From Dellaglioa algida DSM 15638 (GTDB lineage Bacteria; Bacillota; Bacilli; Lactobacillales; Lactobacillaceae), in contig NZ_AZDI01000004.1 of assembly GCF_001434695.1 (NCBI RefSeq), positions 1 through 64,000 on the forward strand: a stretch of DNA of 64,000 nt, read 5' to 3'. Numbering within the stretch: position 1 is the stretch's first letter; every line of letters begins with the position of its first letter. The notes below the pieces were generated by a model. That model worked only from the letters and a program-made list of their open reading frames with translations, was not told the DNA's origin and ran no database searches. Position numbers and translations under genes: made by a program. Shown here piece by piece: positions 52,174-60,384 of the stretch.

Positions 52174-53424
52174 ATGACTACTTTTTTTAATCGTTACAAA
52201 ACATCCTTATTTCTACTTTTAGGATTAGTTATAGGTGGCATTGTTGGCCTATTATTTAAAGAACAAGCATCCGTTCTTAAACCATTAGGTGATCTTTTTC
52301 TAAATCTAATGTACATGATTTTAGTCCCTCTCGTTTTCTTCAGTATCTCATCAGCAATCGCAGAGATGTCTGAAATGAAACGTCTTGGTAAAATTATGAT
52401 GACTACCTTAATTGTTTTTTTAACGACAGCCTTCATTGCCGGAATTATTGGCTATATTGGTGTTCGCCTTTTCAATCCGATCCATGGTGTAAATGTTGAT
52501 ACCATTAAAGGATTAATGGGTACTGTTAAAGATACATCGGTAAAATCGTCCGGTTTAGAAACGTTAGTTAACACATTTACTGTTAACGATTTTTACCACC
52601 TATTGTCTAAAGATAATATGCTTCAATTAATTATCTTTTCAATCTTGATGGGTACAGCCGCCTCAGCAACTGGTAAAGAAGCGAGTGCGTTCACAAAATT
52701 CTTATCAGCCGGAAACGTAGTTGTTATGCGTATGGTTAAATACGTTATGTACTACGCGCCAATTGGTTTAGGTTGTTTCTTTGCCAATATTATTGGTAAC
52801 TTAGGACCTCAAATTGCCGCTGGCTATTTACGTAGTTTCGTTCTCTATCTAGGAATTACGGCCTTCTACTTCTTTGTAATGATGAGTTTATATGCCTTCA
52901 TTGCGGGTGGCAAAGCCGGATTTACTATTTTTTGGAAAAACGTTTCAGCCCCTGCTGTCACAGCAATCGCAACAAGTTCATCTGCCGCAAGTATTCCTGT
53001 TAACTTAGAATACTCTAAAAAAATGGGTGTGACAGAAGATATTGCAAATACCATTATTCCTTTAGGCGCGAACACGCATAAAGATGGATCTGTAATTGGT
53101 GGCGTTTTAAAAACAACATTTTTATTTGCTGTTTTTGGTAAAGATATTACGAGTGTTAATAACATGATTATGATTATCTGCGTATCATTCTTGGTTGGTG
53201 TCGTTATGGGCGCAATTCCAGGCGGTGGTATGGTTGCCGAAACCCTAATTTGTTCAATTTTTGGTTTCCCAATGGCCGCCCTTCCATTAATTTTAATCAT
53301 TACGACAATTATTGACATTCCAGCTACTTTATTGAATTCAACAGGAAATACTGCAACTGCAATGCTTGTTACGCGTTTCGTTGAAGGTAAAGATTGGTTG
53401 AAGGATTTTATGGCACAAAAGTAA
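52174..53424 (+). CDS. Dicarboxylate/amino acid:cation symporter (DAACS family)
   Basis: The 416-residue membrane protein has the GltPh-like fold of eight helices and two hairpins. Marks are LLLGLVIGGIVGLLFKEQ, LKPLGDLFLNLMYMILVPLVFFSI, the serine-rich hairpin 1 AIATSSSAASIPVNLEYSKKMG, IPLGANTHKDGS with the NMDGT-equivalent region and hairpin 2 AIPGGGMVAETLICSIFGFP, then DIPATLLNSTGNTATAMLVTR. Such carriers move glutamate, aspartate, serine, threonine or C4-dicarboxylates with Na+ or H+. The exact substrate is not assigned. AGGGG precedes the ATG. It is monocistronic. Confidence 0.92.
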   Translation: MTTFFNRYKTSLFLLLGLVIGGIVGLLFKEQASVLKPLGDLFLNLMYMILVPLVFFSISSAIAEMSEMKRLGKIMMTTLIVFLTTAFIAGIIGYIGVRLFNPIHGVNVDTIKGLMGTVKDTSVKSSGLETLVNTFTVNDFYHLLSKDNMLQLIIFSILMGTAASATGKEASAFTKFLSAGNVVVMRMVKYVMYYAPIGLGCFFANIIGNLGPQIAAGYLRSFVLYLGITAFYFFVMMSLYAFIAGGKAGFTIFWKNVSAPAVTAIATSSSAASIPVNLEYSKKMGVTEDIANTIIPLGANTHKDGSVIGGVLKTTFLFAVFGKDITSVNNMIMIICVSFLVGVVMGAIPGGGMVAETLICSIFGFPMAALPLILIITTIIDIPATLLNSTGNTATAMLVTRFVEGKDWLKDFMAQK

Positions 53425-53432
53425 TTTATACT

Positions 53433-53482
53433 AAATAAAGGAGTCTTTCAAAATCTAATGATTTTGAAAGACTCCTTTATTT
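53433..53482 (+). terminator. Terminator of the symporter gene
   Basis: Perfect 23-bp arms (AAATAAAGGAGTCTTTCAAA... and complement) around a four-base loop. It lies between convergent genes and can serve both. Confidence 0.9.
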
Positions 53483-53490
53483 TTATCTAG

Positions 53491-54363
53491 CTATTTTCTG
53501 TCCTGTCTCCCCAACCGTTCCTTACCGGCCACTCTATCATGGCCCTTACCTGCTCTTCTACCATTTTTAAAATCTTCATAATATCGATGGAACCATCTCA
53601 GTATCGTTTCTTCACTCACATCAAGTGCTTCTTCGGCATCCTCAGTGAAGTTTTCCCAAGCATCTGGATCTCTTTGTGCCATTTCTCTTCGAAGCGTCAA
53701 AATAAGTGGTTTCAATTTTTCTCTATCTTTTTGTGACATCTTCAAAAATGCCTCAGTACCTTTAGGATCCATCTGACTGACGCCCGTAAATTCACTATTA
53801 TCTGCACTATTAGCAATAAATGAACGAATTGGGATAATAATGAAAAAAACTAATGCTATTTTAGGGAAAAACCAACCTAAAATAATTAGTGCTAGCATTA
53901 ATAATCCAGTCTCAGTATTATGTTTACCATAAATCGCCACGTAAACTTTTTGCATATCGGATTTTTCTGTGTATTTTTGATGAATGATTGCTTTGGCAAT
54001 TCCTCTGAAAATATAAATGATAATCACATATAAAATACCATACATCACAACTGTTTCTTTAACTGTATCGGTAGTCATTAATCTTGTAAATGCTGGAATT
54101 AATGCTAAAAACATCATTAAAATTAAATCCATAACAATGATTTTATTCGATACTTCGTCGACTTCCGCAAAAACAACTGCGTGTTGGTACCAGATATTAG
54201 CCACAAAACAGAAACTAACAATAAAAATACCAATCGTTTGAAATAAATCAGCAAAATTAATTTCACCATTTTTTACTTCAATTGGCATTTCTAGTACCAT
54301 GATTGTGATGATGATTGCAATAATTGCATCACTTAATGTATCAAGTCGTTCCTTAATCTTCAT
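53491..54363 (-). CDS. TMEM175-family (DUF1211) putative potassium channel
   Basis: The 290-residue protein starts with KIKERLDTLSDAIIAIIITIMVLEMP, the RxxxFSDAhhAIxhTlhhLEh-like first helix of TMEM175 channels, with Leu in place of the usual Phe. Five more hydrophobic segments follow to about residue 190 (IGIFIVSFCFVANIWYQHA). A long charged C-terminal tail of about 90 residues (MSQKDREKLKPLILTLRREMAQ) ends with basic repeats. Bacterial TMEM175 proteins are tetrameric potassium channels. AGGAG well before the ATG at 54363 sets the start. The tail is an addition to the core family. Confidence 0.82.
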   Translation of the reverse strand: MKIKERLDTLSDAIIAIIITIMVLEMPIEVKNGEINFADLFQTIGIFIVSFCFVANIWYQHAVVFAEVDEVSNKIIVMDLILMMFLALIPAFTRLMTTDTVKETVVMYGILYVIIIYIFRGIAKAIIHQKYTEKSDMQKVYVAIYGKHNTETGLLMLALIILGWFFPKIALVFFIIIPIRSFIANSADNSEFTGVSQMDPKGTEAFLKMSQKDREKLKPLILTLRREMAQRDPDAWENFTEDAEEALDVSEETILRWFHRYYEDFKNGRRAGKGHDRVAGKERLGRQDRK

Positions 54364-54407
54364 ATATAACACTCCTAAAAATATTTAATATTATTTATAA
54401 CCGATCC

Positions 54408-54842
54408 TTATATATCTTGGTTTTTGAGACGTTCTTTTCGCAATGACAACAGTTTTGCCGTCGTCGATAAAGACATTGATAATAAAATAAAAAACAAACT
54501 AGTCATGAGGAAGAACGACGGCAGAACGCCACCAACTGACTTTATAACTAACGTTGAAATAGTGAAAAACACTGTGAAAAAATTCAATATAATCAGACTG
54601 ACATCATAGCTTCCCTTAATTTTTAATAGCGTATGGGAAAAATAAAAGAATGCAATACTAATCGTCATGAAGAGTGTATAAATTACAAAGAAAACGCTAA
54701 TAAAGATTGCGGGCTCTACCTTTGCAAACTCAATAACAGATTTATCCGTGGCCATTTCGGAAATAGCCAACACTTGTGAAAATAAGAAATAGATAGCCAA
54801 TAAAAAAATAACATATGTAATTATTTTTTTGATATTTTTCAT
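54408..54842 (-). CDS. Small four-helix membrane protein, function unknown
   Basis: A 144-residue hydrophobic protein with about four membrane helices (IITYVIFLLAIYFLFSQVLA, IFISVFFVIYTLFMTISIAF, VSLIILNFFTVFFTISTLVI, SFFLMTSLFFILLSMSLS) and a basic C-terminal tail SLRKERLKNQDI. AAAGGGGAG precedes the ATG. It lies 44 bases upstream of the TMEM175-like gene in the same direction, so the two may be co-transcribed. I recognise no family. Confidence 0.7.
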   Translation of the reverse strand: MKNIKKIITYVIFLLAIYFLFSQVLAISEMATDKSVIEFAKVEPAIFISVFFVIYTLFMTISIAFFYFSHTLLKIKGSYDVSLIILNFFTVFFTISTLVIKSVGGVLPSFFLMTSLFFILLSMSLSTTAKLLSLRKERLKNQDI

Positions 54843-54893
54843 TTTAAAAATCTCCCCTTTAACTTAAATCGTAATACGAGTGCCATATAACGA

Positions 54894-55583
54894 TCATATT
54901 ATACGATTGATAGCCAATAAGTCATCAATTTCATAGGTTGCCTTTACGGATGTTTTATTTTTGGTATTACCCGGGTTATACCAAACAGTATCAACGTTCA
55001 CATTGTTGCCACCTTGAATATCTGACGTTAAAGAATCACCAATTATAAGTGCTTTTTTTGGATCAAAATTATCAATACGATTAAAAACATAATTAAAATA
55101 TTCCACTGCTGGTTTTTGATATCCAGTCGTTTCGGAAACAAAGACTTGCGGGAAATATTGATCCAGTTTTGCTTCTGCTAATCGCTTATATTGCATGTCC
55201 GCAATACCATTTGTGATGATTGATAATTGATATTTTGTCTTATCTATCGATGCCAATAATTCGGCGGCGCCCTTTATTTTTTCATGTCCATCAGTTAAAT
55301 GGTCTTGATATTGCTTAGCTAGAGCTCTACCGTCGACTACTTTATTAAACTGTTTCTTGAAAAATATCTCAAAGCGATTATTAAATAAGTTTTCACGTTC
55401 TAAATCGCCACGTTCATATTGGCGCCATAATTGACGATTAAATTTTAGATAATTCTGTTTTATTTTAGCATCCAACGTTACTTTTTGAGTTAAAAAAAGT
55501 GTTTCTAGTGCATTATCTTCTGCTGCCCCAAAATCAAGTAACGTATCATCAATATCAAATAGTAAAAATTCGTAATTTTTCAC
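54894..55583 (-). CDS. HAD-superfamily pyrimidine nucleotidase, YjjG/YfnB type
   Basis: The protein has about 230 residues with HAD motif I FLLFDIDDTLLDFGAAE, motif II LSIITNGIADMQYKRL, the lysine of motif III in TTGYQKPAVEYFNYV and motif IV LIIGDSLTSDIQGGNN. The helical cap lies at about 20-90. YjjG-type enzymes remove phosphate from non-canonical pyrimidine nucleotides. The frame continues to a TTG at 55595 and a GTG at 55589. The GTG at 55583 was chosen because the product then begins MKNYEFLLFD as in relatives; the ribosome-binding site does not decide clearly. Confidence 0.88.
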   Translation of the reverse strand: MKNYEFLLFDIDDTLLDFGAAEDNALETLFLTQKVTLDAKIKQNYLKFNRQLWRQYERGDLERENLFNNRFEIFFKKQFNKVVDGRALAKQYQDHLTDGHEKIKGAAELLASIDKTKYQLSIITNGIADMQYKRLAEAKLDQYFPQVFVSETTGYQKPAVEYFNYVFNRIDNFDPKKALIIGDSLTSDIQGGNNVNVDTVWYNPGNTKNKTSVKATYEIDDLLAINRII

Positions 55584-55653
55584 TTTCACTCTCAACTTTC
55601 ATCCGTCTGACTTAGTGATTAAACATTATCATTTTTGACATTAGTTGTAAAAC

Positions 55654-55697
55654 AAAAAAAGCTTTGAATTAGGACATATGTCCGAATCCAAAGCTTT
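55654..55697 (-). terminator. Terminator of the Apf/LysM gene
   Basis: On the minus strand AAAGCTTTGGATTCGGACAT and ATGTCCTAATTCAAAGCTTT pair (one mismatch) and end in seven Ts. Confidence 0.85.
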
Positions 55698-55715
55698 GAA
55701 TAATTAATTTAAATT

Positions 55716-56315
55716 TTAGTACCAACCATTTGATAACCAGAATGATTTAGCAGCTTCCCATGAACCGTAACGGCTTGAAACGTAGTTATTAGCTACTTTT
55801 TCTTGGTTTGCAGCTGAGTAGTCACCATTTAAGTATGAAGAACTTAATTGATATTTACCAATATATTGACCATTTGTAGCTGTATATGAACCACCAGATT
55901 CTTTGTTAGCAATCCATGCTTTAGCACTTGATGAATCAGAAGTAGTTGCTGCAGCTGGTGCTACGGCTTTTTTAGCTGGTGCAGGTGTTGATGCTGCAGG
56001 TGCTACGGCTTCAGAAGTTGTATTTGTTGATGCAGCTGGTGTTGTTGCTTTAACAGCTGTATCAGTATTGATTGTTAATTGTTCACCAACATAGATTAAG
56101 TTGCTATCTTTAATGTCATTTGCTTTAACAATTGCATCAACACTAACATCATTAGATGTCTTTGTGCTGTATGTTGCTGAGATGTTGTTAAGTGTGTCAC
56201 CTGATTTTACAGTATAAACATCAGCGTCTGCTGCTTTAACTGCAAGTCCAAGACCTGCTGCGACTGTTGCGACCATTGCGACTGAAAATTTTGTCATTTT
56301 AGTATTCAATTTCAT
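55716..56315 (-). CDS. apf: Apf-like secreted LysM protein (aggregation-promoting factor family)
   Basis: The 199-residue secreted protein has a signal peptide (about 1-29, ending VKAADA), one LysM domain (about 33-82: YTVKSGDTLNNISATY, SNLIYVGEQLTINT), an Ala/Thr/Pro-rich linker (AAPAAST-like) and a C-terminal domain of about 70 residues (AWIANKESGGSYTATNGQYIG, YQLSSSYLNGDYSAANQEKVA, ending SFWLSNGWY). This layout is that of the Apf proteins of lactobacilli, which bind peptidoglycan and influence cell shape and aggregation. The C-terminal domain resembles transglycosylase-like folds. It is a single gene with a strong terminator. Confidence 0.92.
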   Translation of the reverse strand: MKLNTKMTKFSVAMVATVAAGLGLAVKAADADVYTVKSGDTLNNISATYSTKTSNDVSVDAIVKANDIKDSNLIYVGEQLTINTDTAVKATTPAASTNTTSEAVAPAASTPAPAKKAVAPAAATTSDSSSAKAWIANKESGGSYTATNGQYIGKYQLSSSYLNGDYSAANQEKVANNYVSSRYGSWEAAKSFWLSNGWY

Positions 56316-56339
56316 TATGTTAGTTCTCCTTTTTATTGA

Positions 56340-56612
56340 GCGGTTTTATTTAATTTCTTCTATTTATCTTACGAGGTTCATACTATCAGTTACCTTTTAC
56401 ATAAGCATTTCAGCTAAATATCAATATCCTGAAATAATGTAATATTTATAATATTCTGTAATAAATGTAAACCAATCAAAGTGTCCGCTCACCTGCTCAT
56501 TCTCTCAACGATAGGCCTCATTAAGATAATTTATTTGTATTTTATGTGACAAAATACGGCGTTAAATACGTTAAAATAAATTTAAAAAGTTTGTTTTTTT
56601 GCTTGATTTTAT
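56340..56612. other. Non-coding stretch upstream of the Apf gene
   Basis: About 270 AT-rich bases. They should contain the Apf promoter (minus strand). I see no conserved operator, hairpin or small gene that I can support. Confidence 0.4.
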
Positions 56613-56656
56613 AAAAAAAAGAGTTATTAGCGACAATTCTCGCCAATAACTCTTTT
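56613..56656 (-). terminator. Terminator downstream of the gene-end remnant
   Basis: On the minus strand AAAAGAGTTATTGGCG and CGCTAATAACTCTTTT form a stem with one mismatch, followed by Ts. It stands directly behind a copy of the last codons of the PPOX-domain gene, as if it were the original terminator of that gene. Confidence 0.8.
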
Positions 56657-56755
56657 AAAATTTCACTTGATCATGCTGTGTCCAAGTATCCAATCGAGCA
56701 CTTTTATAAATAATTGAGTCTTTTATATCCTCTTGAAGTAATACATTCATAAAAT
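56656..56755 (-). pseudogene. Truncated copy of the 3' end of the PPOX-domain gene
   Basis: 49 bases (56656-56704) are identical to 59450-59498, the last codons and stop of the membrane PPOX gene. Beyond them similarity continues with gaps for about 50 bases (ATAAATAATT, then scattered matches), so the rest has decayed or was lost. No open frame remains. With the other copy it brackets the ABC exporter/TetR genes. Confidence 0.75.
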
Positions 56756-56786
56756 CTAGTACTTATTTTTTCAATAAATGATTAAT

Positions 56787-56841
56787 TTGACAACATTATT
56801 TAAAAAGATTAAAATATTTTCATGGGTAAGTGAATACTTAC
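56787..56841 (+). promoter_or_regulatory. Promoter and TetR-type operator of the ABC exporter operon
   Basis: TTGACA (56787-56792) and TAAAAT (56810-56815) are 17 bp apart. Just downstream lies the perfect palindrome GTAAGTGAATACTTAC (56826-56841), about where transcription would begin. Repression by the operon's own TetR protein is expected. Confidence 0.75.
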
Positions 56842-56867
56842 TTACTTTATAAATGGAGGTTATTATT

Positions 56868-57593
56868 ATGGATAAACCAGTTATTCAATTACATGATCTA
56901 TCAAAATCATTTAACAAACACGTCGTTCTGGATCACATTTCAACAACCGTAGAAGAAGGCACTATCTTGGGTCTGATTGGCCCTTCAGGTGCCGGAAAAT
57001 CAACTATCATTCAATTATTACTTGGTTCAGAAACAGCTGATAGTGGTACGGCGACTGTCTTCAATCAGGTAATGCCTAATCGTGAATTACTAGGAAACAT
57101 TGGTTATATGGCCCAAAATGATTCCTTATACGAACAACAATCTGGCCGTGAAAATTTAATTTTTTTCGGTCGAATGAAGGGAATCACAAAACAAGACATA
57201 CCATCTAGCGTTGAACACGTCACGAATGTAGTTGATTTAGGAGATGCGTTGGATAAACGTGTCTCTACATACTCTGGTGGTATGAAACGTCGTCTTTCAC
57301 TTGCTATTGCCCTCATTGGAAATCCAGATTTAATTGTTTTGGATGAACCAACTGTTGGTATTGATCCCGCTCTTCGCCGCCATATCTGGCAAGAGCTTCA
57401 CCGATTAAAAGCAGAAGGTCACACTATCCTTGTTACAACCCATGTCATGGACGAAGCTGAACTAGTCGATCGTGTTGCTATGTTATTAAACGGCCACTTA
57501 CTTGCAGATGACACTCCTGAAAAGCTAAAAAATAAGTATCACGTCAATTCAATTGAATCCGTCTTTTTAAAGGTTGAGGAGGAAAACAAATGA
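56868..57593 (+). CDS. ABC-2-type exporter, ATP-binding protein
   Basis: The 241-residue ATPase has Walker A GPSGAGKST, Q-loop MAQNDSLYEQQSGREN, signature YSGGMKRRLSLA, Walker B LIVLDEPTVGIDP and H-loop LVTTHVMDEAE. It belongs to the drug/antibiotic exporter group (CcmA-like). GGAGG eight bases before the ATG at 56868 sets the start; a frame extends five codons further. Its last bases overlap the permease ATG. The three-gene unit ATPase-permease-TetR is typical of self-regulated exporters. The cargo is unknown. Confidence 0.92.
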   Translation: MDKPVIQLHDLSKSFNKHVVLDHISTTVEEGTILGLIGPSGAGKSTIIQLLLGSETADSGTATVFNQVMPNRELLGNIGYMAQNDSLYEQQSGRENLIFFGRMKGITKQDIPSSVEHVTNVVDLGDALDKRVSTYSGGMKRRLSLAIALIGNPDLIVLDEPTVGIDPALRRHIWQELHRLKAEGHTILVTTHVMDEAELVDRVAMLLNGHLLADDTPEKLKNKYHVNSIESVFLKVEEENK

Positions 57594-58684
57594 GAACTTT
57601 AGTCATTGCCAAACGCGTTTTAACTGAATTATTAAGAGATAAGCGTTCTTTGGCACTCATCTTTATTGCGCCGCTACTTGTCCTAACACTGATGAGTTTT
57701 GCATTTAATAATAATTCAACGCAATCAACTAAGATTGGAACCGTCTCTGTCTCTAAAATATTTAATCAAAAATTGGATCAAAAAAATATCATCATTAAAA
57801 AATACGCAACTATTAGCCAGGCTAAAGCAGCACTTAAAAAGGACCAGATTGACTCATATATAAATCAATCTGGTCAAAAATTATCTGCTACTTATGCAAA
57901 CGTCGATGCCAGTAAGACGGCCGCAACGAAAATGGCTATCAAAACGGCCGCTGGTTCCATCCAACAAGAAAAAATCGAAAATGAATTAACGACCTTAACA
58001 AAAAATTTACCCGAATCACCCAAATTAAATGTAGCTCAACCTTTATCACTCAAAAATCACTATATTTACGGCGATAAAAATACCTCTTACTTTGATAAGA
58101 TGCTACCAATATTAATGGGATTCTTCGTTTTCTTCTTTATTTTCCTAATCTCTGGTATGTCTTTATTGAAAGAAAGAACATCTGGTACCCTTGATCGTTT
58201 ATTGGCCACACCCGTTAAACGATCAGAAATTGTCTTTGGTTATATGCTTAGTTACAGCGTTCTAGCCTTTCTACAAACGATATTAATTGTTTTATTTACA
58301 GTTAAAGTTCTGTCCGTCGATATTTTGGGTAACATATGGTCAGTTATTATCATTAATTTATTATTATCGCTAGTTGCTTTAGCATTTGGTATTTTAATGT
58401 CGACTTTTGCGAAATCAGAATTCCAATTGATGCAGTTTATTCCCATCATCGTTCTACCTCAAGTCTTTCTATCCGGTATCATTTCACTCGATTCAATGCC
58501 CCAGTGGCTTCAATATTTTTCGTATATCTTACCAATGAGATATGCCGGTGAGGCATTAACAGGTGTTATCATGCACGGTTATCATTTACTGACCGTATGG
58601 CCTATGCTAGTCGCATTATTAATTTTCTTGATTGTTTTACTAATTTTGAATATTATTGGATTGAAACGTTATAGGAAGGTTTAG
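57590..58684 (+). CDS. ABC-2-type exporter permease
   Basis: The 364-residue membrane protein has one N-terminal helix (SLALIFIAPLLVLTLMSFAF), an extracellular domain of about 130 residues and five helices in the second half (MGFFVFFFIFLISGMSLLKERTSGTLDRLLATPVKRSEIVFGYML, the ABC-2 signature region). A later stretch reads LPQVFLSGIISLDSMPQWLQYFSYILPMRYAGEAL, as in YhfI/DrrB-like permeases. It overlaps the ATPase gene by four bases and precedes the TetR gene by eight. It forms the channel for the exported compound. Confidence 0.92.
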   Translation: MRTLVIAKRVLTELLRDKRSLALIFIAPLLVLTLMSFAFNNNSTQSTKIGTVSVSKIFNQKLDQKNIIIKKYATISQAKAALKKDQIDSYINQSGQKLSATYANVDASKTAATKMAIKTAAGSIQQEKIENELTTLTKNLPESPKLNVAQPLSLKNHYIYGDKNTSYFDKMLPILMGFFVFFFIFLISGMSLLKERTSGTLDRLLATPVKRSEIVFGYMLSYSVLAFLQTILIVLFTVKVLSVDILGNIWSVIIINLLLSLVALAFGILMSTFAKSEFQLMQFIPIIVLPQVFLSGIISLDSMPQWLQYFSYILPMRYAGEALTGVIMHGYHLLTVWPMLVALLIFLIVLLILNIIGLKRYRKV

Positions 58685-58692
58685 GTATTCAA

Positions 58693-59322
58693 ATGGAAAA
58701 CATTAAAAATGATTGGATTTCCGATAAAAATATTCCGAACGGAAAAAGAGCTGTTCTATTGGCCGGTTTAACGTTATTTTCGGCTCAAGGATTTGATAAT
58801 ACCTCAACCTCTGAACTTGCAGCTGAAGCACAAGTCAGCGAAGCAACTATTTACAAATATTTTAAAACAAAATATGATTTGTTATTGGCAATTATCAACC
58901 CGATGATAGCTAATTTCATTCCAAAATCAGCATTAGCTCTCCAATCTGAAATCAAAGAAACTGATTTAACATTAGATACCTTCGTTCACTTTTTTGTTCA
59001 AAATCGTTGGGATTTTTTGAAACAAAATCATGAATCTATCCAAATTTTAATTACAGAAATTTTAACAGATTCGTCAATTAAACGACTTTTCGTTGAAACA
59101 ATGAACATCCATACACCATTTCTTAAAAATATTTTATTACATCTATTGGAACAAAATAACAACCTGAATCCCCAATTAACGGCAGACGATTTTGCTCGAA
59201 CCATTATAGGCTTTCTGCTCACCTATTTTATGCAAGTTAATCTTTTTGATATAGAGACAGCTAAGACGGAAGAACAGACTTTAGCTACCATTGAAATGCA
59301 GATTATCCGGGCTTTAACTTAA
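58693..59322 (+). CDS. TetR-family transcriptional regulator
   Basis: The 209-residue protein has a typical TetR N-terminal HTH (KRAVLLAGLTLFSAQGFDNTSTSELAAEAQVSEATIYKYFKTKYDLLLAIINP) and an all-helical ligand-binding domain. It is the last gene of the ABC exporter operon and probably acts at the palindrome in that promoter. The ligand is likely the exporter's substrate. A hairpin follows. Confidence 0.92.
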   Translation: MENIKNDWISDKNIPNGKRAVLLAGLTLFSAQGFDNTSTSELAAEAQVSEATIYKYFKTKYDLLLAIINPMIANFIPKSALALQSEIKETDLTLDTFVHFFVQNRWDFLKQNHESIQILITEILTDSSIKRLFVETMNIHTPFLKNILLHLLEQNNNLNPQLTADDFARTIIGFLLTYFMQVNLFDIETAKTEEQTLATIEMQIIRALT

Positions 59323-59351
59323 AACCCTAAAAAATATGCTGGGTAAATCTT

Positions 59352-59398
59352 AAAAAAATAGTAAACGAAAACTCAAAAGTTTTCGTTCACTATTTTTT
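59352..59398. terminator. Bidirectional terminator between the TetR and PPOX-domain genes
   Basis: AAAAAATAGTAAACGAAAACT and AGTTTTCGTTCACTATTTTTT pair with one mismatch, with A and T runs outside, between two convergent genes. Confidence 0.85.
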
Positions 59399-59448
59399 AG
59401 ATTGATTATGACCATAATTCAGGTTCTTCGTTAACCGCTATTATTGAT

Positions 59449-60384
59449 CTAAAATTTCACTTGATCATGCTGTGTCCAAGTATCCAATCGAGCACTTTCA
59501 ATCACAATTTCATAAATAATTTCGTTATCAATATCTGCTTCTAATAACCCATCCATAAATCCTGGCACCTGAACGCGGTACAAATCAGCTAAATCTGATA
59601 ATTTATACTTCGATCGCTTAATACTCAATTTATTGCTAGCAATCGTCATCCCTGTACTAGTCGGAATCGTATTAATGGCGGCCTTTCCTAAATCAAGTTC
59701 AGCAATTTTAGGCGTCTCTGGGGCTGAACCAAAATACCAAACGTTCGATTTTTCAGGCGACACAATAAAGCGCATTTGTCGACTTGATGGTATCCCATCA
59801 GCCGTAGCCGTGCTAAGTACCATTTGATTTGTTTCACCAATAAAGCGACGAAATTTATCTAAAACATTATGTTCCTTCACTTCAGAAGGCGTTTCGCCAT
59901 CAATAAAGGCCAATACTTCATCAACCGTTTTTAATGCCGACTCATTTTGTAAGTAATATAAAATTTGTGGAATATACGGCGAAATATCACGGCCTTTATA
60001 ATAGAACTGTAACCATCTTTTTGACGCCAGTAATGGACCTGCGTACATTGTTCTTAATCTTGTTTTATACCAGCTAATTAAATTTTTTAATGGCCAATAT
60101 TTAAGCATTAATTGCCAAAAATAGGACGTAAATAGGACTAAAATAGCCGCTACTAATACATTGACTTCAATAACACTCACAATCGACATCGATTTAAATT
60201 GTTCAAATGTCGAATAAAACCCTAATAATAGCCCAGACGATAACACTGTTAAAAATGCAACCAATCTTCGCTTAAATAACCTTAATTTATGTAACATTAA
60301 GCCAGATATGTCACGTCTTCGCTTCATATTTCTTTCTCGTACAACCATTTCTTCTAGTAATACTTTATCTTCTTTAGAAGGCAT
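59449..60384 (-). CDS. Membrane-anchored PPOX-fold protein of the exopolysaccharide operon
   Basis: The protein of about 311 residues has two membrane helices (about 45-65 and 75-100) and a basic N-terminal region (VVRERNMKRRRDISG). A C-terminal pyridoxamine-phosphate-oxidase-like split barrel (about 185-311) carries NQMVLSTATADGIPSSRQMRFI, VWYFGSAPETPKIAEL, GKAAINTIPTSTGMTIASNK and LDTWTQHDQVKF. It may bind a flavin or F420-like cofactor, or serve as a binding module only. GAGG six bases before the ATG at 60384 sets the start, overlapping the previous gene by 11 bases. Coupling with a GT2 synthase suggests a role in polysaccharide export or its control, but I know no such function. Confidence 0.7.
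   Translation of the reverse strand: MPSKEDKVLLEEMVVRERNMKRRRDISGLMLHKLRLFKRRLVAFLTVLSSGLLLGFYSTFEQFKSMSIVSVIEVNVLVAAILVLFTSYFWQLMLKYWPLKNLISWYKTRLRTMYAGPLLASKRWLQFYYKGRDISPYIPQILYYLQNESALKTVDEVLAFIDGETPSEVKEHNVLDKFRRFIGETNQMVLSTATADGIPSSRQMRFIVSPEKSNVWYFGSAPETPKIAELDLGKAAINTIPTSTGMTIASNKLSIKRSKYKLSDLADLYRVQVPGFMDGLLEADIDNEIIYEIVIESARLDTWTQHDQVKF
59450..59498. repeat. 49-bp exact direct repeat, second copy (first at 56656-56704)
   Basis: Identical over 49 bases to 56656-56704; it covers the last codons and stop of the PPOX-domain gene. The pair brackets the ABC exporter and TetR genes about 2.8 kb apart. Confidence 0.9.

Noticed and set aside
52866..53318. 150-codon minus-strand frame inside the symporter gene
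   Set aside because: Antisense shadow of a conserved membrane protein; composition mirrors the sense strand.
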